Assembly: GCF_026262505.1 (NCBI RefSeq)
Contig: NC_067203.1
Coordinates: 25,897,411 to 25,961,410 of the forward strand
From: Trichomonas vaginalis G3
Taxonomy: Eukaryota > Parabasalia > Trichomonadida > Trichomonadidae
Length of the DNA stretch: 64,000 nucleotides
Reading direction: 5' to 3'
Made by a program: the position numbers and the translations under genes. The notes below the pieces were generated by a model. That model was not told the DNA's origin. It saw only the letters and a list, made by a program, of their open reading frames with translations, and ran no database searches. Shown piece by piece: positions 48,001 through 58,584 of this stretch. Position 1 is the first letter of the stretch. The number at the start of each line of letters is the position of its first letter.

Positions 48001-51000
48001 CAAAGCATTTACGAAGAAGTCTTGACAAAAATATACGATGAAGTTTTGACAAAACATTTACGATGAAGTTTTGACAAAGCATATACGATGAAATCATGAC
48101 AAAGCATTTACGATGAAGTCTTGACAAAGCATATACGATGAAGTTTTGACAAAACATTTACGATGAAGTCTTGACAAAACATATACGAAGAAGTTTTGAC
48201 AAAACATTTACGATGAAGTCTTGACAAAGCATATACGATGAAATCATGACAAAGCATTTACGATGAAGTCTTGACAAAGCATATACGATGAAGTTTTGAC
48301 AAAACATTTACGATGAAGTCTTGACAAAACATATACGAAGAAGTTTTGACAAAACATTTACGATGAAGTTTTGACAAAGCATATACGATGAAATCATGCC
48401 AAAGCATTTACGATGAAGTCTTGACAAAGCATATACGATGAAGTTTTGACAAAACATTTACGATGAAGTCTTGACAAAACATATACGAAGAAGTTTTGAC
48501 AAAACATTTACGATGAAGTCTTGACAAAGCATATACGATGAAGTCTTGACAAAACATATACGAAGAAGTTTTGACAAAACATTTACGATGAAGTCTTGAC
48601 AAAACATATACGAAGAAGTTTGACAAAACATTTACGATGAAGTCTTGACAAAGCATATACGATGAAATCATGACAAAGCATTTACGATGAAGTCTTGACA
48701 AAGCATATACGATGAAGTTTTGACAAAACATTTACGATGAAGTCTTGACAAAACATATACGAAGAAGTTTTGACAAAACATTTACGATGAAGTTTTGACA
48801 AAGCATATACGATGAAATCATGCCAAAGCATATACGATGAAGTTTTGACAAAACATTTACGATGAAGTTTTGACAAAGCATATACGATGAAATCATGCCA
48901 AAGCATATACGATGAAATCATGCCAAAGCATATACGATGAAGTTTTGACAAAAATTTACGATGAAGTTTTGACAAAGCATATACGATGAAATCATGACAA
49001 AGCATTTACGATGAAGTCTTGACAAAGCATATACGATGAAGTTTTGACAAAACATTTACGATGAAGTCTTGACAAAACATATACGAAGAAGTTTTGACAA
49101 AACATTTACGATGAAGTTTTGACAAAGCATATACGATGAAATCATGACAAAGCATTTACGATGAAGTCTTGACAAAGCATATACGATGAAGTTTTGACAA
49201 AACATTTACGATGAAGTCTTGACAAAACATATACGAAGAAGTTTTGACAAAACATTTACGATGAAGTTTTGACAAAGCATATACGATGAAATCATGCCAA
49301 AGCATATACGATGAAGTTTTGACAAAACATTTACGATGAAGTCTTGACAAAACATATACGAAGAAGTAATAACAAAGCATTTACGATGAAGTTTTGACAA
49401 AGCATTTACGTTCATGTTTGACATAGAGTTTACGTTCATGTTTAACATAGAGTTTACGTTCATGTTTGACATAGAGTTTACGTTCATGTTTGACATAGAG
49501 TTTACGTTTAGTTTCGATGAAGTCTTTACGTTCATGTTTGACATAGAGTTTACGTTCATGTTTGACATAGAGTTTACGTTCATGTTTAACATAGAGTTTA
49601 CGTTTAGTTTCGATGAAGTCTTTACGTTCATGTTTGACAAAACATTTACGATGAAATCATGAAAATTCAACAGGGTAGAAAAGAGGTTAGATATCGTGTT
49701 AGATCTAACCTTTTCAACTAAAATATATTTTTTAGTCATTTACGCTCATTAGGATGAAGTCATGACAAAACATTTACGTTCATGTTTGACAAAGCATTTA
49801 CGAAGAAGTCTTGACAAAACATACGAAGAAGTTTTGACAAAGCATATACGATGAAGTTTTGACAAAACATTTACGAAGAAATCATGACAAAGCATTTACG
49901 TTCATGTTTAACATAGAGTTTTACGTTTAGTTTCGATGAAGTCTTTACGTTCATGTTTAACATAGAGTTTCCGTTTAGTTTCGATGAAGTCTTTACGTTC
50001 ATGTTTGACATAGAGTTTGCGTTCATGTGTTAACATAGAGTTTACGTTCATGTTTGACATAGAGTTTACGTTTAGTTTCGATGAAGTCTTTACGTTCATG
50101 TTTGACATAGAGTTTACGTTTAGTTTCGATGAAGTCTTTGCGTTCATGTTTGACAAAACATTTACGATGAAATCATGAAAATTCAACAGGGTAGAAAAGA
50201 GGTTAGATATCGTGTTAGATCTAACCTTTCAACTAAAATATATTTTTTAGTCATTTACGCTCATTAGGATGAAGTCATGACAAAACATTTACGTTCATGT
50301 TTGACATAGAGTTTACGTTCATGTTTGACAAAGCATTTACGAAAGAAGTCTTGACAAAACATATACGAAGAAGTCTTGACAAAGCATATACGATTTTTGA
50401 CAAAACATTTACGAAGAAATCATGACACAAGCATTTACGTTCATGTTTAACATAGAGTTTACGTTTAGTTTCGATGAAGTCTTTACGTTCATGTTTAACA
50501 TAGAGTTTACGTTTAGTTTCGATGAAGTCTTTACGTTCATGTTTGACAAAACATTTACGATGAAATCATGAAAATTCAACAGGGTAGAAAAAGAGGTTAG
50601 ATATCGTGTTAGATCTAACCTTTTCAACTAAAATATATTTTTTAGTCATTTACGCTCATTAGGATGAAGTCATGACAAAACATTTACGTTCATGTTTGAC
50701 ATAGAGTTTACGTTCATGTTTGACAAAGCATTTACGAAGAAGTCTTGACAAAACATATACGAAGAAGTTTTGACAAAGCATATACGATGAAGTTTTGACA
50801 AAACATTTACGAAGAAATCATGACAAAGCATTTACGTTCATGTTTAACATAGAGTTTACGTTTAGTTTCGATGAAGTCTTTACGTTCATGTTTGACATAG
50901 AGTTTACGTTCATGTTTGACATAGAGTTTACGTTCATGTTTGACAAAACATTTACGATGAAATCATGAAAATTCAACAGGGTAGAAAAGAGGTTAGATAT

Positions 51001-52931
51001 CGTGTTAGATCTAACCTTTTCAACTAAAATATATTTTTTAGTCATTTACGCTCATTAGGATGAAGTCATGACAAAACATTTACGTTCATGTTTGACATAG
51101 AGTTTACGTTCATGTTTGACAAAGCATTTACGAAGAAGTCTTGACAAAACATATACGAAGAAGTTTTGACAAAGCATATACGATGAAGTTTTGACAAAAC
51201 ATTTACGAAGAAATCATGACAAAGCATTTACGTTCATGTTTAACATAGAGTTTACGTTTAGTTTCGATGAAGTCTTTACGTTCATGTTTGACATAGAGTT
51301 TACGTTCATGTTTGACATAGAGTTTACGTTCATGTTTGACAAAAATTTACGATGAAATCATGAAAATTCAACAGGGTAGAAAAGAGGTTAGATATCGTGT
51401 TAGATCTAACCTTTTCAACTAAAATATATTTTTTAGTCATTTACGCTCATTAGGATGAAGTCATGACAAAACATTTACGTTCATGTTTGACATAGAGTTT
51501 ACGTTCATGTTTGACAAAGCATTTACGAAGAAGTCTTGACAAAACATATACGAAGAAGTTTTGACAAAGCATATACGATGAAGTTTTGACAAAACATTTA
51601 CGAAGAAATCATGACAAAGCATTTACGTTCATGTTTAACATAGAGTTTACGTTTAGTTTCGATGAAGTCTTTACGTTCATGTTTGACATAGAGTTTACGT
51701 TCATGTTTGACATAGAGTTTACGTTCATGTTTGACAAAACATTTACGATGAAATCATGAAAATTCAACAGGGTAGAAAAGAGGTTAGATATCGTGTTAGA
51801 TCTAACCTTTTCAACTAAAATATATTTTTTAGTCATTTACGCTCATTAGGATGAAGTCATGACAAAACATTTACGTTCATTTTGACATAGAGTTTACGTT
51901 CATGTTTGACAAAGCATTTACGAAGAAGTCTTGACAAAACATATACGAAGAAGTCTTGACAAAGCATATACGATGAAGTTTTGACAAAACATTGAAGAGA
52001 AATCATGACAAAGCATTTACGTTCATGTTTAACATAGAGTTTACGTTTAGTTTCGATGAAGTCTTTACGTTCATGTTTGACATAGAGTTTACGTTCATGT
52101 TTGACATAGAGTTTACGTTCATGTTTGACATAGAGTTTACGTTTAGTTTCGATGAAGTCTTTACGTTCATGTTTAACATAGAGTTTACGTTTAGTTTCGA
52201 TGAAGTCTTTACGTTCATGTTTGACATAGAGTTTGCGTTCATGTTTAACATAGAGTTTACGTTCATGTTTGACATAGAGTTTACGTTTAGTTTCGATGAA
52301 ATCATGACAAAACATATACGATCAAATCTTGACAAAGCATTTACGAAGAAGTCTTGACAAAACATATACGAAGAAGTTTTGACAAAACATTTACGATGAA
52401 GTTTTGACAAAGCATATACGATGAAATCATGCCAAAATTTACGATGAAGTCTTGACAAAGCATATACGATGAAGTTTTGACAAAACATTTACGATGAAGT
52501 CTTGACAAAACATATACGAAGAAGTTTTGACAAAACATTTACGATGAAGTCTTGACAAAGCATATATATGAAATCATGACAAAGCATTTACGATGAAGTC
52601 TTGACAAAGCATATACGATGAAGTTTTGACAAAACATTTACGATGAAGTCTTGACAAAACATATACGAAAGAAGTTTTGACAAAACATTTACGATGAAGT
52701 TTTGACAAAGCATATACGATGAAATCATGCCAAAGCATTTACGATGAAGTCTTGACAAAGCATATACGATGAAGTTTTGACAAAACATTTACGATGAAGT
52801 CTTGACAAAACATATACGAAGAAGTTTTGACAAAACATTTACGATGAAGTCTTGACAAAGCATATACGATGAAGTCTTGACAAAACATATACGAAGAAGT
52901 TTTGACAAAACATTTACGATGAAGTTTTGAC
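39073..52931. repeat. Hierarchical satellite array, main part
   Basis: Built from 24-25 bp units sharing TTTACG: TTTACGTTCATGTTTGACAT+AGAG, TTTACGTTTAGTTTCGATGA+AGTC, and CATTTACGATGAAGTTTTGA+CAAAA. These are combined into about 396-bp units (for example starting at 42,124, 42,520, 42,916 and at 46,087, 46,483, 46,879, 47,275), each holding one AGATCT unit. Blocks of about 4.4 kb recur: frames at 43,289, 47,648 and 51,992 are almost the same. The first 0.9 kb (39,073-39,930) is in the opposite orientation, with a switch near 39,930-40,000. No real gene is seen; frames in it are by-products of the 24-bp period. Confidence 0.95.
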
Positions 52932-53029
52932 TGTTGTGCATGAAAATTCGGTTCACTTCACTTCTGTCAAAAGTGACAAGTTTACATGGCAAAAATAGTT
53001 TACATGGCAAAAATATATAGGGTATTTTT

Positions 53030-53759
53030 TTAAAAAGTAGTTATCTTTATATATAAAAAAAACTTTTGATATATTTGAGTAAATGATTTATTAATTTATT
53101 TATTTATTTTTTTTTAAATCAAATCATATAAATATATATATATATAATAGTGAAATAGAACAAGAGATAATTATTGATGATTAAATTGTAGACGAGGATA
53201 AAAGTTTAGATAAATTAAATAATTTAGTGTGGAATCAGACAAATTTCGGGTTGTTTGGGAAGGAATTGTTGGCTATGATGTACTGATTCATGATCAGTAC
53301 ATCATAGCCAACAATTCCTTATACAACCCAAATCTATACAATCATACTCTTATTCATACATCATATTTTAAAAACTTTTTTGCAATATGATGTTATTGCA
53401 ACAAATTTTTTTCTTTTCTACTTCCAATTAGCACCTTAAAAACATTAGACACAATCACTGGCTCATATGCTCCTATTCTGAATCTAACACTATGCAAATT
53501 TATACAATTTCTCACAAATCTTACATTCATTTTAATTTCAACGACCATTATTACCACAAAGAATCTTACCTCCCTACAAAATCTAACTATCTATCAATTT
53601 AAAAAATGTTACAAAATATTAAATGAATTTTTTTCTATACGTAATTTAAAGTTCTTAAACTCTCAGCATCAGAATATCCTTACATAGCTTAGCTATATAT
53701 CGTATTACTTTATGAATAAAAAAATTATTTAAATTATAATAAAATGTTTATTCGTATTT
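53030..53759. other. AT-rich noncoding part of the DNA transposon
   Basis: About 730 bp with no gene seen. It is very AT-rich, with simple TTTA and TATA runs near 53,095-53,150, and contains the long hairpin at 53,248-53,329. It lies 3' of the transposase gene. Confidence 0.6.
53248..53329. repeat. Long near-perfect hairpin inside the transposon
   Basis: Arms at 53,260-53,286 and 53,294-53,320 are 27-bp perfect complements (AAGGAATTGTTGGCTATGAT...), with a 7-base loop TTCATGA. Outer bases GGGTTGT (53,248-53,254) and ACAACCC (53,323-53,329) also pair. It could be a terminator, a small-RNA precursor or a recent palindromic duplication. Confidence 0.9.
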
Positions 53760-54689
53760 TTACTTTATTTTTGTTACGAGGCTGTATTTCGAACTCAGGA
53801 TTTGGTTTAAGTCCTTTGTCCATTTAGGACCTGGTCCCAAATTGATTTTGGAGTAGGTTTTCCACCGAAAATCTTTAAGAGCTGTATGAACCATACTGTG
53901 TTGTATTCTTCTATTGCGTGAGGTAAAAATTCTCTTATTTCGATAAAATCTGGGCGAGCCGAAAAGATTGTTTTGCCAAAAACGTTCTATTTTACCATTT
54001 AACTGTGGTGTGTAAGGTTCTGTCCGATGGTGTTTGAATGCCATTTACTTGAAGAACGTTTTTGAAGTCCTTTCCTGTAAATTCGCATCCATTATCTGTC
54101 AAAAGTTCGTATGGAATAATTTTGATAGAGTCGATAGCATTTTGTAAAGCTTTTGAAGTTGATTTCATTGTTTTATCGGGAAGAATTTCGTAATAAATAC
54201 AAAAACGAGATCTGTCATCGATAAAGGCAATTAAATGATAAGTATGCTTGTACCATTTGTCTCTTCTTTGAAGCTTTTTAAATCAGTATGCCATTGCTGA
54301 TTTACGTATTAATACTGATTTGGATGTTCATCAATTTTTCTGGATCTCGCCGGAAATTTGAAAAGATTCTCTTTTCGTATAATTTAAGCATATCGTGAAA
54401 TGAAACTGTGTCATCATGTATGTACTCTCTAAAATTTTTTATAACCTAGATTGTACTTAGCTTTTATTTCGTGAATGGTTGGTAACAAATCTGTTCTAAG
54501 AGGAGTTTCTGGTCTTCCGAGCTTTTTTGGATTTAAACCAAGTTCTTGCCATTTTAATAATAATTTTTTTCTACCTATGTGCAAATCTTTTGCAACTTGG
54601 TCTGCTGTCTTTTTGCCAATAGAATATTCAAGATATGCCGTAATATAAATCTGATTTTCATTTGGCAGATCCACTTCTTGTCTTTCCAT
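53760..54689 (-). pseudogene. IS3/IS481-like DDE transposase
   Basis: Starts at ATG 54,689 (MERQEVDLPNENQIYITAYL). An N-terminal helix-turn-helix is seen (TADQVAKDLHIGRKKLLLKW). The catalytic core is spread over more than one frame: WHTDLK near 54,290, a LLTDNG segment near 54,090, and KIERFW in the open frame at 53,760-54,044 (HHRTEPYTPQLNGKIERFWQ). These match the D-D-E triad of the rve/IS3 family. At least three frame changes or stops lie between, so it is not active here. Confidence 0.75.
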
Positions 54690-54818
54690 TTTTTTGAATC
54701 AATTTATACAAATAAACTTATAAAACACAAAATTATTATTTTATAATATAATTCTTAGATAATACATCCGACATGTAAAGTGTCAAAAATGAAGTGGACC
54801 GAATTTTCATGCATTACA

Positions 54819-57560
54819 TTGACAAAGCATATACGATGAAATCATGACAAAGCATTTACGATGAAGTCTTGACAAAACATATACGAAGAAGTCTTGACAA
54901 AGCATATACGAAGAAGTTTTGACAAAACATTTACGATGAAGTTTTGACAAAGCATATACGAAGAAGTTTTGACAAAGCATATACGATGAAGTTTTGACAA
55001 AACATTTACGAAGAAATCATGACAAAGCATTTACGTTCATGTTTAACATAGAGTTTACGTTTTAGTTTCGATGAAGTCTTTACGTTCATGTTTAACATAG
55101 AGTTTACGTTTAGTTTCGATGAAGTCTTTACGTTCATGTTTGACATAGAGTTTGCGTTTAGTTTCGATGAAGTCTTTACGTTCATGTTTAACATAGAGTT
55201 TACGTTTAGTTTCGATGAAGTCTTTACGTTCATGTTTGACATAGAGTTTGCGTTCATGTTTAACATAGAGTTTACGTTCATGTTTGACATAGAGTTTACG
55301 TTTAGTTTCGATGAAGTCTTTACGTTCATGTTTGACATAGAGTTTACGTTTAGTTTCGATGAAGTCTTTACGTTCATGTTTGACATAGAGTTTACGTTTA
55401 GTTTCGATGAAATCTTTACGTTCATGTTTAACATAGAGTTTTACGTTTAGTTTCGATGAAGTCTTTACGTTCATGTTTACATAAGTATTTTTTTGACAAG
55501 TGTTACGTTCAGTTTTGACATAGAGTTTACGTTTAGTTTTGATGAAGTCTTTACGTTCATGTTTAACATAGAGTTTACGTTCATGTTTAACATAAAGTTT
55601 ACGTTTAGTTTCGATGAAGTCTTTACGTTCATGTTTAACATAAGAGTTTACGTTCATGTTTGACATAGAGTTTACGTTCATGTTTAACATAGAGTTTACG
55701 TTCATGTTTAACATAGTTTACGTTCATGTTTGACATAGAGTTTACGTTTAGTTTCGATGAAATCATGACAAAACATATACGATCAAATCTTGACAAAGCA
55801 TATACGATGAAGTCTTGACAAAACATATACGAAGAAGTTTGACAAAACATTTACGATGAAATCATGACAAAGCATATACGATGAAATCATGACAAAACAT
55901 TTACGATGAAGTCATGACAAAGCATATACTATGAAGTTTTGACAAAGCATATACGAAGAAGTTTTGACAAAACATTTACGAAGAAGTTTTGACAAAAACA
56001 TATACGAAGAAGTCTTGACAAAACATATACGATGAAGTTTTGACAAAGCATATACGAAGAAGTTTTGACAAAGCATATACGAAGAAGTTTTGACAAAGCA
56101 TATACGATGAAATCATGACAAAGCATATATACGATGAAGTCTTGACAAAACATATACAAGAAGTTTTGACAAAACATATACGATGAAGTTTTGACAAAGC
56201 ATATACGAAGAAGTTTTGACAAAACATTTACGATGAAGTTTTGACAAAACATATACGAAGAAGTTTTGACAAAAATTTACGATGAAGTCATGACAAAGCA
56301 TTTACGATAAAATTTATTTCCTGGACTGTTGTCTAAATGTCATGTTGTCAGTAATTTTAAGAGAAGTTAATTAACCTGGTGACATGGTGACGTGGTGACA
56401 CCTAAAAACCATCTACCCTAAAATATATTTTTTGTAAATTCATGAGGTAGAAAAGAGGTTAGATATCGGGTTAGATCTAACCATCTACCCTAAACATTAT
56501 TTTTGGGTCATTTACACTCATTACGATGAAATCATGACAAAGCATTTACGTTCATGTTTAACATAGAGTTTACGTTTAGTTTCGATGAAGTCTTTACGTT
56601 CATGTTTGAACATAGAGTTTACGTTTAGTTTCGATGAAGTCTTTACGTTCATGTTTGACATAGAGTTTACGTTTAGTTTCGATGAAGTCTTTACGTTCAT
56701 GTTTGACATAGATTTGCGTTCATGTTTAACATAGAGTTTACGTTCATGTTTGACATAGAGTTTACGTTTAGTTTTGATGAAGTCTTTACGTTCATGTTTG
56801 ACATAGAGTTTACGTTTATGTTTGACAAAGTGTTTACGATGAAGTATTGACAAAGTGTTTACGTTTATGTTGGTTAGTTCAGGTTTAAACATAGAGTTTA
56901 CGTTTATGTTTGACAAGGTGTTTTACGATGAAGTCATGACAAAACATTTACGATGAAGTTTTGACAAAGTGTTTACGCTCATTACGAAGAAGTCATGACA
57001 AAGCATTTACGATGAAGTCATGACAAAAACACTTACGATGAAGTTCGACACATTCGTTTATGTTGGTTAGTTCATGTTTAACATAGAGTTTACGATGAAG
57101 TATTGACAAAGTGTTACGATGAAATCTTGACAAAGTGTTTACGTTTATGTTGCGTTTTATTTTATATAGTTACGTTTGACAAAGCATTACGAAGAAGTCA
57201 TGACAAAACATTTTCGATGAAGTATTGACAAAGAGTTTACGCTCATTACGATGAAATTCTTGACAAAACATTTTCGATGAAGTATTGACAAAGAGTTTAC
57301 GTTTATGTTTGACAAAGTCTTTACGATGAAGTATTGACAAAGTGTTTACGTTTATGTTGGTTAGTTCATGTTTAACAAAGTGTTTACGTTTATGTTGGTT
57401 AGTTCATGTTTAACAAAGTGTTTACATTTATGTTTGACAAGGTGTTTACGATGAAATCTTGACAAAACATTTACGATGAATCATGACAAAACACTTACGA
57501 TGAAGTCATGACGAAGCATTTACGATGAAATCTTGACGAAGTGTTTTACGCTCATTTTGA
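54819..57560. repeat. Satellite array, right part, degenerate toward the end
   Basis: Continues the same 24-25 bp units after the DNA transposon. From about 56,320 the order is looser. A non-satellite patch (56,320-56,520) contains GTTAATTAACCTGGTGACAT and an AGATCT unit (GGTTAGATCTAACC near 56,470). After 56,820 the units are variants with TTTATGTTGGTTAGTTCATG. No gene seen. Confidence 0.9.
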
Positions 57561-57593
57561 CACGTTCATTAGTGTTTGAAGCAAGTGGAAGAA

Positions 57594-57724
57594 TGTCGAC
57601 AGTTAGAAAGTTGACAAGATAATACCAAAACATGAGACCCTCGCGAGTCGAAACCCCGACCTTCACACCATATCTTCATTGTACCATACCACTGAGCTAG
57701 GGGCTGTCGACATTTAGAAAGTTG
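57594..57724 (-). other. tRNA-like sequence between 20-bp direct repeats
   Basis: Direct repeats TGTCGACAGTTAGAAAGTTG (57,594-57,613) and TGTCGACATTTAGAAAGTTG (57,705-57,724) flank it. On the minus strand, 57,704-57,633 reads GCCCCTAGCTCAGTGGTATG... with a perfect A box (TAGCTCAGTGG) and a B-box-like GTTTCGACTCG at the right spacing. The stems pair only partly, so it is a decayed tRNA or a tRNA-derived element. The anticodon cannot be assigned. Confidence 0.45.
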
Positions 57725-57811
57725 CTCGGTTCTATATGAAGTTAGTGTCTATGTTATACAGTAATGTTTGTCCTAAAGTGTTGGCGTTAGTGTTGAAAAA
57801 TAATGTTTGTC
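57725..57811. other. Short noncoding gap with direct repeat
   Basis: Two copies of AATGTTTGTCCTA (near 57,763 and 57,800) and the words GTTAGTGT. No gene seen. The left boundary of Polinton C cannot be placed here. Confidence 0.4.
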
Positions 57812-58514
57812 CTACATGAAGCTGTACAAGCGTTTGAATTTGTTTATGAATAAAATTACACTCTTGTTTTCTGTATCTATCATACAAACATAAGCAGCAC
57901 CTGTTTTTGTAAAGTTTATATGAAGTTTTCGATAGTTAAGACCTGTATAATAATAGAATGCGTCTCATTCTCAACATAGTAGTAGAACTCAAACGAATGC
58001 TTACCATAATCTGTTATTTCAACAGCTTCGTCAGATATTTCATCAACGAACTCATAAACTATATCGCCATACTTGCTTTTATTTCTATTGTTTTCAGATC
58101 TAGAACACCAACGAAGGTTTGAGATTCTGTTGTCCGTTCTATCATGATTTATATGGTCTATTTCTTTCAAATTGTTTGGATTTTCAATCCACTGTTCTGC
58201 AATAATTCTATGCTTTAAATGCATTTTGTTGTTTAAACTAAGCACAATATAACCATAATTATTTAAGCATTCACTCTAATATGTTTGTCTTTCTTTCGAC
58301 GAATAGTAAAAGGATATGTCGTACAAATCTCATAATCTTCATGATTTCTCAATGTTTCCCATTGAGTTTGTTCCCCACTAACGTTCTCATTGACGTCCTC
58401 AATATCTTCTTCCTCACTGAACTCGTCAATATTTTCACTAGCTCCTTCTGTAATGTTTTCATCGGCATTGTCATTGACTTCTTCTGTAATGTTAGATGTT
58501 GTTGTTTCGCTCAT
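57812..58514 (-). pseudogene. Polinton C NUMOD4/HNH-type endonuclease, broken
   Basis: A fossil part starting at ATG 58,514 (MSETTTSNITEEVNDNADEN). An acidic N-terminal extension leads into TQWETLRNHEDYEICTTYPF (NUMOD4-like), then KHRIIAEQWIENPNNLKEID with HINHDRTDNRISNLRW (HNH core), and a tail DYGKHSFEFYYYVENE. The layout matches the intact gene at 25,768. The acidic extension is absent from the B copy. Confidence 0.75.
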
Positions 58515-58584
58515 GTTCTTTCACTAATGTTAAAAAGTTATGTTGTACGAATTTTGAACAGAATTTAGAGCAGTTTATGAAACA

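Larger units (their letters stand above)
52932..54818. mobile_element. IS3-like (IS3EU-type) DNA transposon inserted in satellite
   Basis: 1,887 bp with imperfect inverted ends of about 50 bp: left TGTTGTGCATGAAAATTCGG, right end reverse complement TGTAATGCATGAAAATTCGG, then TYCACTTCA. TTGAC is duplicated at both sides (52,927-52,931; 54,819-54,823), and satellite sequence continues across. It encodes a DDE transposase on the minus strand, now with frame changes. It is younger than the surrounding repeats. The IS3EU name is a best guess from the IS3/IS481-like core. Confidence 0.85.

Noticed and set aside
39073-52931. CRISPR-like look of regularly spaced repeats
   Set aside because: There are no unique spacers; the whole array is made of related units, and no cas genes are near.
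52932-54818. Tc1/mariner element
   Set aside because: The flanking duplication is TTGAC rather than TA, and the core motifs (TDNG, KIERFW) fit the IS3/rve type better.
39424-57000. Dozens of long frames on both strands in the satellite (NMNVNSMSNMNV and FTFMFDIEF types)
   Set aside because: The 24-bp unit is a multiple of three and has no stop in several frames, so frames stay open by chance on both strands. They lack start context and differ only as the repeat differs.
57633-57704. A functional tRNA gene
   Set aside because: A and B boxes are present, but the T and anticodon stems do not pair well, and no anticodon can be assigned.
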